Source: Mugil cephalus
Taxonomy: Eukaryota > Chordata > Actinopteri > Mugiliformes > Mugilidae
Assembly (NCBI RefSeq): GCF_022458985.1
Contig: NC_061773.1
Coordinates: forward strand, 25,640,001-25,704,000
Length of the DNA: 64,000 bases
Reading direction: 5' to 3'
Below, piece after piece: positions 1 through 23,110 of this stretch (position 1 is the first letter of the stretch; the number at the start of each line of letters is the position of its first letter). The notes beneath the pieces were generated by a model. The model was given only the letters and a program-made list of their open reading frames with translations. It did not search any database and was not told where the DNA came from. The position numbers and the translations under genes are program-made.

Positions 1-35
1 ATGTCTTGACTCACAGAATATAACTACATCCACGC

Positions 36-439
36 TCACATAAAGAATCCTGTGCAGTGTGAAAGCATGCAATACACATGCCCGTCCACATGGGGGTGGC
101 CTCTATCAGGTGGTGTTCTCTATGAAACCATTGCATATTATATGGTACACCATTTAATGTTGATGAGAGGCGTAGGACACTTGTACTCACACAACCATGT
201 GTTGCGGGTCCATGACTTCATTCCAAATAAGTAGATTAAAGCAATTTCTTTCATGCAACAAATGTTTTTATTGTTATTATTATTTTTATTCTTAATGCAT
301 TATACATGATATATTTTTTTATGACAGGAAAATTCAACTCACTAATGGGACTAATGATCTAATCATCTAAAACAACTAATATGCTAAAATATTACATATG
401 CATGCATTACTTTGTTGTGTTAATGAGCTCCTTATCTCG
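36..439 (-). other. 3' UTR and downstream flank of gene A (duplicated with 8137-8549)
   Basis: Homology between the two copies starts abruptly at CTCACATAAAG (35-45 and 8137-8147), which marks the left breakpoint of the segmental duplication. The segment holds the 3' UTR with two AATAAA signals. An apparent plus-strand ORF here is present in both copies but has no coding features. Confidence 0.6.
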
Positions 440-3400
440 TCACTTCTCCCCTAAAGATCAAGAGGAAAGGAAAATAAAATGTGTTGTCAATTTCTGTTTA
501 AGCTGCCACAACATCAACTGTGATACTTGTTGTATTTCATACTCACAGGCGATTGGTCCAATGGTGAGAGGCTCCAGGGGAGCAGAACTGGGCACAGAGC
601 GATGAACTCTCCCTCTGCAAGACTGTGATGTGAGAGGTGGTAGAAGTTTTAGACACATATATTATGCCCTTAATTATACAAAGCACTGATTATGGGTCTT
701 CTTTAGGATTTGGGAAATTCGGACTCACTGGGACGCAGTTGTCGTTCCTCTTGTCACACATGCTTAGTCTGCAGTGCAGGAAGACAGGGTTGTTAACCAG
801 AGCATGTGAGAGTGTGACCGAGAAACGAACACGGAGGGAGAGGCCATTCTCAACCACGGACACGTGTTCAGGGTCAGTAGGGCACCTGTAAATATGAGAT
901 CAGTGAAATTGTTGGACCAAAAATATTTATTTGGCTTATGTGGTTCAACAGTTTGCACAAACAAAATAGTTTTTAGCTGGATTCATTTGAGTTCTAATAG
1001 GTAGAATTCTGTAAACTTTGTGTTGCTGTAGATATTTACTATATACAGCTATATTTCATTATGACCACTAACAGGGGAAGTGAATAACATCGACCATCTT
1101 GTGACAATGCAATGTTATTCTAGGCATTACTTAGACATATACCACCCACCTAGACAAAACTAGGCACCCCCACCCCATGGCAATGATACTCCTTGATGGC
1201 AGCAGCCATCCCCTGCAGGATGCAGCCTGTGTCAGATTGAACAACTCAAAGGCCCCCACTAACAACATCCTGTTTCCAGATACCACAGGTCCTACACAAT
1301 ATTAGGCAGATGATCATAATGTTATGCCTGACAGAGAACCTTAGAACTTCAGCCTCGACAATCATTGCACATCATCATGACTTCTAGGTTATGACATTTG
1401 CTGACTGAATTAGGAGACATACCCAGAACTGATAAGTAAGTATTGCATAGCATCATCGGGGTTTGAGGAGTGACTGGTATAGCAATCCTCCAAAACAACT
1501 GCGAAGCTTGGATCACTCTCATCCACAAATGCTCCTACATGAAGGGGAGAGGCTGCTGGCAGGGTGACCAAGCCCGCTGGGTAGTTGTCTGCGTAGTCGG
1601 AGTCATGGAAGAGATGCATGAAAGCTCTGGCAAAAGCAGAGCAGAGAAAAGAGAAGAAAAAATAATTATATATTTATTTTAATTATACAGTGATTACAAA
1701 ATATATGTGCTGTTGTGGTTAAGGTTGACAACAGAAGACTTACAACAGTTCTTGCATCATTACAGTTTCCTGTTGGACATTCGTGTCCAAGGAATAGGCA
1801 CAGGAGAACGGAATGTTCTCCGGTAGAATCTGCGTATCATCGTTTAGAGGCTCGAGAACCAACGCATTGGAGTAGATGGCATGGGTGCTGTTGGTCTAAA
1901 ACAGAAGGATCATTTTGTAAGGAATTTCTTTTCTTGTGCATCGCAAACCAATAAATTTTAGATCTCCAGGAAATACTCGAAAGAATTGCATGGGCCCCAT
2001 GAAATGGAATCAGCTTATCCATTTAAGATTCATGCTGTTTCGTGGTCCATGTGCCAGTTTTCTGTACATGAAGTTGACTGAGCATCTAGGCTATGTGTTA
2101 TAGTAGAACACAGCTTGATGTATATATGATTAGAAGGTACACTGCTGCTAATTCCAGACACCAATGTCAGGTGTGCACCAATGTACACTGTGGGGCGTGC
2201 ACTGATGCATCGGGTTTACTGCTTGGTTATGTAATTTTAACCAAGATAGTTGTCTGTTTGGCTGCTAAGCATTGTTTGGCACACCCAACACTTCCAAAGA
2301 GAAGCAAAGAAACTGTGATCATAGTGAATTTATAGCTCTCCTTGATGGAAAGAAGATTTCTTTAGGTTTGACCATTGCTTACAAAAATGCATACGAAATA
2401 TCATGACCACAATAATCATACTAAGGTACTAAGGGTTTGTCAGCAGTTAATCAAAAAGTCATTAGGCTAGAAAATGAAATAGGTTTTCAAAAGGAATCTG
2501 TTTTCACCATCAATACAGTTCCACAGATGCCAGCCTGAAGTGGCATGTGGTACCACACGAAAGAATCATGCACTCTGGAGATGGAACAGTCAGAGTCAGT
2601 CAGCTGACCAGAGAATGGATTCAGACCGGATGACAAAAGGCTTCTGAAGTGCACACCAACTTCAATGTGATTGTGGGAACAAACAACTTGAAAAACCTCA
2701 AGTTGCTCCTCTGAAAGAAATTGGAATAAAAACAATAAACACATTATTTACAAGATAAACATTTACACTCAGTGATAACAAACTCCTCTGTTTAAGTCAC
2801 ACACTCATGGTATCTATAAACACATCTCCTACTTTAAACAGAATCACATGAACTATTTACCACAGACGACACCAGCATCCTCTGTGTGACCACAGTCGTG
2901 ATATCCCCATCCGTCATGCCAACACTCTGTTAGTGACGATTCATTTCCTGAACACTGAACGCTGTCTAACCAGATTGGTCCACTGCCTTGTCCAAATTGA
3001 GCCATGTGTGGTGCTGAAACAGCCCTACCACAGCCCAGCTGTTGACAAACCATCTGAGCATCTATCAGATCCCAGAGGTCATCACACACTGTCCCCCACT
3101 GGCCGTCGTGGAAGACCTCCACTCTGCCAGAGCAGCGACTGGTAGAGTTGACAAGCCTCACTTGCGAACTTGGTGGCGTTGGACCAGGTATGGCTTGAGA
3201 AATATCAGCTAGAAATTGGCACAAAAATGAACATGAAACCATCTGAAAACATGAGTCTGTCTAATAAAGAATGATGCATTTACCTTCACAGATGACACCA
3301 GCATCCTCTGTGTGACCACAGTCGTGATATCCCCATCCGTCATGCCGACACTCTGTTAGTGACAATTCATTTCCTGAACACTGAACGCTGTCTAACCAGA

Positions 3401-4104
3401 TTGGTCCACTGCCTTGTCCAAATTGAGCTCTTGATGGTGCTGAAACAGCCCCACCACAGCCCAGCTGTTGACAAACCATCTGAGCATCTATCAGATCCCA
3501 GAGGTCATCACACACTGTCCCCCACTGGCCGTCGTGGAAGACCTCCACTCTGCCAGAGCAGTGACTGGTAGAGTTGACAAGCCTCACTTGCGAACTTGGT
3601 GGCGTTGGACCAGGTGTAGTTTGAGAAATATCAGCTAGAAATTGGCACAAAAATGAACATGAAACCATCTGAAAACATGAGTCTGTCTAATAAAGAATGA
3701 TGCATTTACCTTCACAGATGACACCAGCATCCTCTGTGTGACCACAGTCGTGATATCCCCATCCGTCATGCCGACACTCTGTTAGTGACAATTCATTTCC
3801 TGAACACTGAACGCTGTCTAACCAGATTGGTCCACTGCCTTGTCCAAATTGAGCTCTTGATGGTGCTGAAACAGCCCCACCACAGCCCAGCTGTTGACAA
3901 ACCATCTGAGCATCTATCAGATCCCAGAGGTCATCACACACTGTCCCCCACTGGCCGTCGTGGAAGATCTCCACTCTGCCAGAGCAGCGACTGATAGAGT
4001 TGACAAGCCTCACTTGCGAACTTGGTGGCGTTGGACCAGGTGTGGCTTGAGAAACTGAAAATTATGAGAGTACATATGAAATGACAAATCAGAGAATACA
4101 TGTA

Positions 4105-4136
<32 letters not shown>

Positions 4137-6178
4137 TATTATTATTATTTTTACATATCTCTTTGATATACAAAAATGACAAAACAACATCCTTCCAAGA
4201 GGTTATCATGTGTTTGCTTCCTCCTTCCACATGAAAGCAGGCAGGCAGGCTACGGCATTTCAAACTGGCTGTTCCAGATGACTGCATCAAATTCCATAAA
4301 ACCATTTTATATGCTTTCTTGCCAGGTTGAGTTCTCCCCTCCCCTGTATTGTGTTCACTTCTGTCAAATTAGTAAGACATAACCCCTCAAACATCAAAAT
4401 GCACAGATACACATATCTTGTTTGAATGCAGGTCACCCAACTGGAACTCCTTGTCCTCTTTCTCTCTTTTTACTCCTAGATAAATCTATTGCATGGTAAC
4501 ATAGTCAAATAGTAACCTATCAGACTGTCATTCCCAAATGTATTGAATGTCTTGGGTTTGTTTTTTTTTCCACATTTCACAAGGCTTTGCCCTGGGGTCT
4601 CTGCATTTGGTAGTGCCACACATTCATTCAATCATTCATTCATTCATTCATTCATTCATTTTGTGTAACCGCTTGTCCTCTGGAGGGTCACAGGCCTCCA
4701 TTCTATCGCTGGGTTTACACAGAGAGACAGACAACCATTACCATCTACGACCAATTTAGAATCACCAATGAACCTAAGGAGCATGTCTTTGGATGGTGGG
4801 AGGAAGCTGGAGTACCTAATAAAAAGCCACTTAGACACAGGGAGGACATGCAAACTTGACCCTGCCAGAAAGGATTTGAACCCAGAACCTTCATGCTGTG
4901 AGGCATGGGTGCTAACTGGTGTCACACATTTGCATGACTTTTCCTATGCTAATGACACCCAGCTGTCATTGGCATCAAGGTACAATTGGGCCAAGCCAGT
5001 TGAACAGCAGGGCACCTGGGAGTGACCCTGAACGCTTGTGTGAAGAAGGGTGCTCTTTCCTACCTACAAGTTAAGGTCAAAGTCTTCCTCCTACTGCAAC
5101 AACTGAGCTCTCCTGCCTTTCACTGTTGTCCCATTACTCAGATGACCTCCGATGGTTACTGGTTACGGCTCCAGAGTTGTGGAATTAAGTCCCCACTGGA
5201 GTCAGGACACAAGGGTCCATCTTCCACGACAAACAACCCCAAATACCCATTACTTGAGTTTACTCATTTCTAATAATTACAGAAGATGCTACTAATTATC
5301 TGTTTAAATGGGTATCATGTAGCAAGACCTCCTTGTATCCTCCTCACAACATTTCTAAATCCCGCCCCTCGATCTCCATCTCATGCTGATGCTGAAAAGC
5401 TGGTCCATGCCTTTCCTCCTCCAGACTGGACTATTGTAACACACTTCTCATTGGGATCCCTAGAAAGAGCCTGCAGAGACTCCAATACATCCAAAAAGAA
5501 TTGTTTTGAAATCAACCATAGCCTTGAGTCTGATGGAGAGTTGGTTTGTCTGTTCTTTACAATTGCTGTTAGGCTACTTACAATTCTTGTTGCTCTCTAG
5601 TATAAAGGAGCAGTGCAAGGTGTAAAGTGCATAAAGTTTTAGGAGTTCTTTGCCTTCATGTATTATTGCAATTATTTGGATATTTTTGTTTTCACATCAT
5701 TTATACGTGGCTTCCCACATAATTTATTGTCTATTGTTTCTAATTTTATTTCATATACTTGTTCAATTTCTGTAATTTTAGAGTTTCTTGTTTAGTAATT
5801 AGTTGCTCAGTTCCCAAATATAATGAATTTCGTTTTGCTTAGATTTAGTGATATTTGAATTAAACCAGCTCTTCAACCACTGCAGTTCATTTTCCACTGT
5901 ATCCAGCAGTTACAGATTGTCTCCTTCTTCAATGGGAGAGATAAATGTGCAAACCTTACTCTAGTTATTTAACAATTAGCAGAGAACCCTTCAGACAAAG
6001 TCCTGACTTCCAGTTCAAACTAATCATACAGCTTTGTTTCTTCTGTGGCTTTACTTAGCATGGCTTGATAAAACCATAAACAAAAAGCCATGGCAACCTA
6101 CTTAGCCCAGAATATCACCTTACCTACATATCCAGTAAAAGTCTGGAGAACCAGGAGCAGCAGCACGTCTCGCGTCAT
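440..6178 (-). CDS. Gene A: DMBT1-like secreted protein, 3 SRCR domains + ZP domain
   Basis: Coding exons, read on the minus strand: 6124-6178 (signal peptide), 3710-4054, 3284-3634 and 2861-3208 (one SRCR each), 2508-2710 (ZP-N), 1744-1895 (ZP linker), 1423-1626, 729-885 and 547-622 (ZP-C), 440-450 (last codons and stop). They sum to 1902 nt, i.e. 633 aa, with no internal stop and matching GT-AG phases. Residues 1-18 start [12 protein letters not shown], a signal peptide. Each SRCR has eight cysteines (group B). The ZP module has ten conserved cysteines, a minimal furin site RVHR and a hydrophobic patch LTIGPI. The protein ends AWEK. Family members (DMBT1, hensin, CRP-ductin) are secreted mucosal pattern-recognition or epithelial proteins whose ZP domain polymerises; a role here is inferred only. 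AATAAA signals lie at 285-290 and 267-272. One ZP-C exon is 36 nt shorter than in gene B. SRCRs differ from gene B in the last third ([13 protein letters not shown]). Confidence 0.85.
2861..4054 (-). repeat. Tandem array of 3 SRCR exon-intron units (gene A)
   Basis: Exons of 345, 351 and 348 bp are separated by 75-bp introns, the same architecture as in gene B. The last unit lacks one Glu codon just before its donor (TGT-G|GT instead of TGT-GAA-G|GT). All three share the DGWGYHDC variant, so the three copies of gene A have been homogenised separately from those of gene B. Confidence 0.9.
4105..4150. repeat. (ATT)n microsatellite
   Basis: Near-perfect ATT repeat with one ACT interruption in intron 1 of gene A. 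Confidence 0.95.
4600..4925 (+). repeat. Interspersed fish repeat with (ATTC)n, gene A intron 1
   Basis: An ATTC microsatellite (4621-4660) is followed by a common teleost interspersed sequence (acacagagagacagacaacc, then caatttagaatcaccaatgaacc). A homologous, diverged copy sits at 17605-17660 plus 18562-18760 in gene B intron 1, so the insertion predates the gene duplication. Related copies on the other strand lie at 26495-26740 and about 54600-54740. Confidence 0.7.
4930..5530 (+). mobile_element. Decayed L2/CR1-clade LINE reverse-transcriptase remnant
   Basis: Fragments of a reverse transcriptase are recognisable on the plus strand: [11 protein letters not shown] near 4950 (decayed YADDTQ catalytic motif), [10 protein letters not shown] near 5020, and, after frame breaks, a stretch near 5390-5490 like the C-terminal [20 protein letters not shown] region. 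It is non-functional. A shorter homologous piece is in gene B at 18760-18960. Clade is judged by eye. Confidence 0.6.
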
Positions 6179-6342
6179 CCTGACTTCACGTAACACTCAG
6201 TAAAAAAGTGGTGAACGGTGGTAAGTGGCAAAAAAGGTATTATACTTCTTGTAATCTATATTCGCACCGAGACAGGAGACTGTTCTGCAAGAGAGAGACC
6301 TGAATACAGGAGGTGAAGTAAGAATGAAGATGTGGCACACTT

Positions 6343-6353
6343 CAATTTATAGG
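6343..6353 (-). promoter_or_regulatory. Putative TATA box of gene A
   Basis: Minus-strand CTATAAATT lies about 170 bp upstream of the gene A start codon. The aligned position in gene B (19470-19478) reads CTATACATT, a weaker TATA match. Surrounding sequence (GTGACTACCTATA versus GTGACTGCCTATA) is shared by both promoters. Transcription start sites are inferred about 30 bp downstream. Confidence 0.45.
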
Positions 6354-6922
6354 TAGTCACAAATATCTTATGTTTTTCATGCAAATATTAGTACATCATT
6401 AGAGAGAAGCAAATATTAATATTTGATGATATTTACATAAATGTTAAAGTTTAAAGACTGTTATCTAGGCAGTGGTGAACAATTTCTATGAAAATGGATG
6501 TTGGAGGTCTGTGTTTTAACAACAATATTGTTGATAGCTTTGAGTATTACTGAACCAGCCATGGAAAGTTTTTTTTTTTTAGCTCACTAAAACAAAGTGG
6601 TCAAATGCAATGTGTGCAACCTTTAGTCTGCAAAGAAAATAGCTAAACAAGGTAGGCAACCTCTGTAATGCTTTGGAGTTTTTTTTTTTTTTTTTTTTAT
6701 TGTGTGATTGACTGAATTGTCCAGACTTCTCCAAAGTGCTGCTAACATGTTGGTGGAACATGACAGTCCATGGAAGAGGAGCCTATCCACTTATAGAAGG
6801 TTGTTTCATGTATCTCAAACAGTATTCGTGGACTATTTGCAATCTCACCGGGTTCTCTAATGCGCCTCCACCAAGACGTCGTAATCCAAATAGTTTCTTC
6901 ACATTTTTTAAAAGAAATCTTT

Positions 6923-7091
6923 ACACTCAAATACGCTTTACATTGGATACATTATTCATTTGCATTCACACAGTCACACCCTGGTGGTGGTAAACTAACA
7001 CAGTACACGCAGCTACCCTGGGGCAGACTGACGGAAACATGACTGTGTTAGCAAATGAACAATATACCCAATGTAAAGCGTATTTGAGTGT
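6923..7091. repeat. 169-bp foldback (palindromic) element
   Basis: Left arm 6923-6963 (starting acactcaaatacgctttaca) and right arm 7051-7091 (ending gtaaagcgtatttgagtgt) are inverted repeats around an 87-bp loop. The arm sequence resembles the tail found at the 3' end of fish L2-type repeats (gtaaagcgctttgagtgt), so two tails may lie head to head. A diverged copy is at 20962-21097 in the opposite orientation. Confidence 0.8.
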
Positions 7092-7190
7092 CTATTAATT
7101 CAACCTAATTTTAAAATGTAGGTCAACTCAAAAAACTATGTTCATAACAAAATGAAAGATTTCTTTTAAATAATATGGTGCAAAACCAGT

Positions 7191-8136
7191 TACTGTGGCA
7201 ACACTTGGTCCCTAAATCTGTACAGAGATTTACCTGTATAAAAAAAAAGGTTTATTAAAAATGTAAACCGTGAATCGGTAATAAGCCGGGCTCCATTTCC
7301 TCAGGTGAAAATATGGAGGTACACAGCACGTTCTGGTCTTTGGAGGGGGCATAGGCAGAGCAGGCAAACATCAAGCACCAAGCGCTCTTCTGTACGCATT
7401 CTTCTCTTCAGTGCCTCCGGTAGGAGTGCCTTAGAATCATGCTTTTGCTTTCATAAAAGTGTAAGAACAATCGCAACTACTGTGCTGATTAGATGAGAGA
7501 CCTCCATCTTTGATCATTCACGTGATCTTTTCATCGATCTGCGTCCTTAAAATGGCTGTTCCAATTGAATGTAGTGACACACAGCAGCGTCACGATTCTC
7601 TCTCTGTAGACACATTTTGTAGTGCTTTTGTGTGTAAATAAGTTGTTGTGCCTCATGCTGTGTCTTCTTTTCTGTGCGTGGGGCACAGCTGAGATGGCCC
7701 TGGCTGATTTGATGCAAGGGGCGGTCACTGCACATGTCAGCTAGCTCAGCTAACGTATGTTACGTAACCAATCAACGAATGTTACATAGTTGGCTGTGGT
7801 ATATTGTGTGTGGTGACTTTGTATATTGATTGCTGTGTATCGGGTGTGCACTGTTTACACCATGAGCCTTGCATTCTGTTTTTTATTGTTGTCACATTAC
7901 TTTCTATTGTAACATTTGATATAGTGAGATCTTGAACACTGCCATTTGGTGGTGCTATTGATATGATAATATATGTTGTCAGATTGGCATCGTTTGTGTG
8001 ATGGCATTATTCAGCCGCAGTTTTATCGTCACCTTTTTGTTGTCACTTGCTTCTGTGTTTTTGTTGTGAGTGTATTGATTATGGTATTTCTGAACTGCAT
8101 TATGCCATGGCCCTATCAGAACTTCGATGCTTGTTC
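7191..8136. other. Unduplicated spacer between gene A upstream flank and gene B downstream flank
   Basis: This stretch has no counterpart elsewhere in the window and separates the two duplicated segments. I see only short ORFs without family similarity and no exon-like structure. Confidence 0.5.
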
Positions 8137-8549
8137 CTCACATAAAGAATCCTGTGCAGTGTGAAAGCATGCAATACACATGCCCGTCCACATGGGGGTG
8201 GCCTCTATCAGGTTCTGTTCTTTATGAAACCATTGCATATTATACGGTACACCATTTAATGTTGATGAGAGGCGTAGGACACTTGTACTCACACAACCAT
8301 GGGTTGTGGGTCCATGACTTCATTCCAAATAAGTAGAAGCTTAACTTGAAGCAATTTCTTTCATGCAACAAATGTTTTTATTGTTATTATTATTTTTATT
8401 CTTAATGCATTATACATGATATATTTTTTTATGACTTGAAGATGCAACACACTAATGGGACTAATGATCTAATCATCTAAAACAACTAATATGCTAAAAT
8501 ATTACATGTGAATGCATTGCTTTGTGGTATTAATGAGCTCCTTATGTCG

Positions 8550-19308
<10,759 letters not shown>

Positions 19309-19469
19309 CCTGACTGCGTGTCACAATCGGGAAATAAGACAACTAACCTGTAAGTGACAAATAAGATGGTGTACTTATTGTAGCCTTTGTTCTCATTGAG
19401 GCTGGACCCTGTTTTGCAAGAGAAACCTGACAACAGGAGGTGAAATACGAAAGAGATAAGGCACGCTAC

Positions 19470-19478
19470 AATGTATAG
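19470..19478 (-). promoter_or_regulatory. Putative degenerate TATA box of gene B
   Basis: The minus-strand CTATACATT aligns with the TATA box of gene A, about 165 bp upstream of the gene B start codon. The A-to-C change weakens the match, so initiation strength may differ between paralogues. Confidence 0.35.
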
Positions 19479-20829
19479 GCAGTCACAAATATTTTATAAC
19501 TTTCATGCAAATAGAAAAGAGTTTAAAGTTGTTTGTTATCTAGACAGGGGTGACCATTTGTATGAACATGGATGTTGTCATTTTTTGAGAAACTGCACCA
19601 AACAAGCTTTGCTCTACCGACTGCCCAATTGCAATTGCAAATCTACCAAATTTTGTCACGGTGAGTAAATACAATACATATATAAAAAAAGTCACTTTTT
19701 GTGGTAACAACAAATACAACAGTGTGAGCATATAACAATCAGCATTCATTCCTACCACAAAATTGGTTGGTTGGTTGGATATATATATTGTTCGTAACAC
19801 ATGCAGCTGGCTTTATCATCTTGGTCTTCATCAGTTTCTCACCCTTTTCAAGCAGGTGTCCTTTGAGGATGACTGTCGGCGTTTATGTCACTGCCCGAGA
19901 ACTAACTCTCTTCTCTGTTGAGGGGTCTCTTATAGGACTGGTAGGGCAGATCGGGTTTGCGTGAAGATAATAGCGCTTTGTGAAATCCTATGGTAATTGT
20001 TCGGAGGGCCTCTTGTTCCAGTATCTCGTAAAGCAACAATTAAGAGACAGCAGATCGGCAGGTGACCTAAAACCACACAAAATACCACATTCACAATGGC
20101 AAGTATCCTGTGACAGTTTCTCCATTGTTTGGATGGATTGTTAGAGGAAGATCTTAGTCTTGCTAAAAGTTCACACAACATTAATGTTTCAATATGCAAA
20201 GCAGCAAATGCAAACTGTGCAACTTTTGTGGAAGTTTTTTTTTTCAGTCTGCAAAGAAAATACAGTAACTAAACATGGTAGGTTACCACTGTATTTCTTT
20301 ATAGTTTTTTTTAATTGTGTGATTGACTGAATTGTTCAGCCTTCTCCAAAGTGCTGTTAACGTGTTGTTGGAACATGGCAGAGTCCGTGGAAGAGGAGCC
20401 TATCCACTTATAAAAGGTTGTTTCATGTATCTCAAACAATATTCCGGGATTACATTTATATATCTATCCTGATACTCTAATACGCCTCCACCAAAACGTC
20501 CTCTTGCATTGTTTTAACATCATCATGGAGCAGCAATGCATCTAAAAAATGTAGTAAAATAGAGACTGCAAGCAAACAAGTTGCATAGAGAGCGTCTATG
20601 TAAGAGTTAGAGATGATACAGCAAAGGAAATAAATAGTTATGATAACAAACAAGCACCACTGGGTTTTAAAGTGCAGAGGAAAATAATTAATTTAATTAC
20701 AGAGCACACATTTCTATTTGTACTCTCCTCTACTGTATTCTCGTGTGGCTGGATATATTAAACAAACAGACTATATCGAGTTATGGGCACTATCCTTTCT
20801 TCTACATTCATCAGTGTTTTTAATTATGA

Positions 20830-21130
20830 CCTGATTAGTATTTGCTAACAAAAACATTATTTAAAAGTAATCTTTAGGTCTTATGTGCTTAATTATCAAA
20901 GTTATGAACATTGACCTACATTTTAAAATTAGGTGGAATTCATAATAATAGGTGCTCATAGACACTCAAATATGCTTTGCATTGGATATATTATTCATTC
21001 GCTAACACAGTCACGTTTCTGTCAGTCTGCCCCAGGGCAGCCGTGACTACACACCGGGGCGTGACTGTGTGTGCGCATGAATAATGTATTTGAGTGTAAA
21101 GATTTATTTTAAATAATGTGAAGAATCTAT
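20830..21130. repeat. Inverted copy of the 6900-7190 flank with foldback element (20962-21097)
   Basis: The run gacctacattttaaaattag at about 20910 through aaagatttattttaaataat at about 21115 is the reverse complement of 6900-7130. The sequence just before it (20330-20505) is colinear with 6720-6880. The right palindrome arm has lost roughly 16 bp. Confidence 0.75.
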
Positions 21131-22169
21131 CTGGAGCAACTGAAGTAGTTTCATGAGAAGTTGTTAGAATTCAAAAGGTCTCGGTCTCCATTCTGCAAGT
21201 CAAGCGTAAACTTTTCTAAATGTACGATTTTTCTTTTTAATTTCTCCTTCTACATTTATTCACTTTGAAATGAAACACTAATTTGGGGCATTCAATTGAA
21301 GTTTTGTCTATAATAACTGAATGAATAGTTTTTCATTGTAAAAATCAAATCATGTACCAAACAATGGATCCTAAATATTCCAAGGCCCAAGATGCTTCAT
21401 TTGTTCAGTTAATTCATTTGCTCAGTTAACATTTGGAAAGTTTACATGAGCCGTATGACTCTCATCCACATATGTGAGGGGTCTGGGATATGAATGCTCT
21501 CTGGACTTTGTGCCTTTTAAAGCTTCCATTTAGCCTCCCTTCCCTTCCTTAAAGTAATTTCATGAGAATCTGTCGGAACTCAAAAAGACTAAAGGAAATT
21601 GTTGCCTTGATTTTATTTGTTCAGCCACTAATTTTTTTTTTTGTGCGTATAGAGACTGGCCAGCATCAGTGCCGTGTTTTTGCCCGTAGAATCCTGCAGT
21701 AAATTGGAGGATTTTTCAGTTCCTCCACAGGGAGGGGCCTCCCCCACCCACTGGTTCAGGGAGGTGGACGACAAACTGGGCTTAAAATCAAAATGCAGGA
21801 GGTGGAATCGTTCAAACAGGCAACATGGAGTTCACTCTGCAAGACGTCAGCGGTGATGGTTTGGACAGAGATGTAAACAGCTACAATATCTGACACTCTG
21901 AGGATGTGATGTATTAGTAATGTCATTGTTTGCCTTACTGTCTAATTGTTGGATGCATTATTCTGATGCACTGGTCAATGCGTCAATGCATTATTATTCA
22001 TGTTCCCAGTATTATTCATGTTCCAATGGAACAAGCATTTGGCTCAACTCTGTTTTGTTTTCATTTTTTTAATTAAACAGGCTTGAGTTGGATCTAACTT
22101 TTTGAGGTTTATAAAGTTGTTCTGTAATAAAAAAAAATGTTAAGCAGTATTAGCTGTTAAATTAAATTG

Positions 22170-22275
22170 GATATCTAGTGCGATGGGGTCACGAGTATCG
22201 GTGACTGGCAGTAGAGAAGGAAGTGATCAGGGTTTAGATAGCAGCGTTCAGACTGGTGTTATTTACAGTGCACAA
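22170..22275. repeat. Local dispersed duplicate, copy 1
   Basis: Shares agagaaggaag and tagcagcgttcagactggtg followed by ttatttacag with 23025-23105. It is a diverged local duplicate or repeat fragment with no coding content. Confidence 0.6.
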
Positions 22276-23019
22276 ATCAGTGGAATCTAAGTTAAACTCA
22301 CTATTATTGTAGTTAAATCAACCAAAAATGTTATTGTGATGTTATAAAGGTTCAACTAATTAATTAATTAATTCAACTACAGGCATCAGGTGGTTACTGT
22401 AAGTTACTGTACATCAACTATGAACAGTTATTTGAATTGACTCGTTGTCTTTGTTGTCTTAACATAAACTTTCAAGGCAGCACGGACACTCAAATATTTA
22501 AGTTGAAACAACAAGTTGGGATTTACAGTGTGGGTTACGCCCACAGATGTTCCTGTTTACACCTCAACTTCCCATGTATGTTGTTCTTCGTGTTCATGTT
22601 TTTCATGTAAGTTTGCACCTCATACAGGCATACGATGACGATGAAGGCTTTTATTTTGTCATCTTCTATGGCCGCTTCTCCTCTAGGGGAGGGCGGGAGA
22701 CAGTGCTGCTTTTAATATGATATTTCATTTCTGTTTTGTTTTTTAAAATAATGGCATGAATGCTGCTAGTCGGTGGTTAGTGCTGATTCCTCACACCAAC
22801 AAGGTTTGAGTCAGGGCCTTTTCACAGATACAGTAGGGAAGAGCTCACTAGCAGGGCGTCCCATTGTAAACCTGTTTGTGTAGTTGTGTAGTCACACTGA
22901 AGACACATTCAGGCTGCGGCTAAGGTGTCTGACACTGTAAGAGCAGCTTTGCTACAAAGAAGGAATAATATATATATTATATTTCATGCCTGCTATGTAA
23001 TTCCATAACCCGATGCATT

Positions 23020-23110
23020 GATCGCTATAGTCAAGGGCGACAATAGAGAAGGAAGATAGATAGCAGCGTTCAGACTGGTGTTATTTACAGAGCACAAATC
23101 CGTGCTGCCT
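23020..23110. repeat. Local dispersed duplicate, copy 2
   Basis: Partner of 22170-22275, same orientation, about 840 bp away. Confidence 0.6.

Noticed and set aside
440-6178. Gene A as a pseudogene because a ZP exon acceptor is deleted
   Set aside because: A downstream acceptor keeps frame exactly (minus 36 nt) and all other exons are intact, so the model is complete.
19540-20199. Minus-strand ORFs upstream of gene B as additional exons
   Set aside because: They lie upstream of the signal-peptide exon and TATA-like box and have no similarity to SRCR, ZP or other domains.
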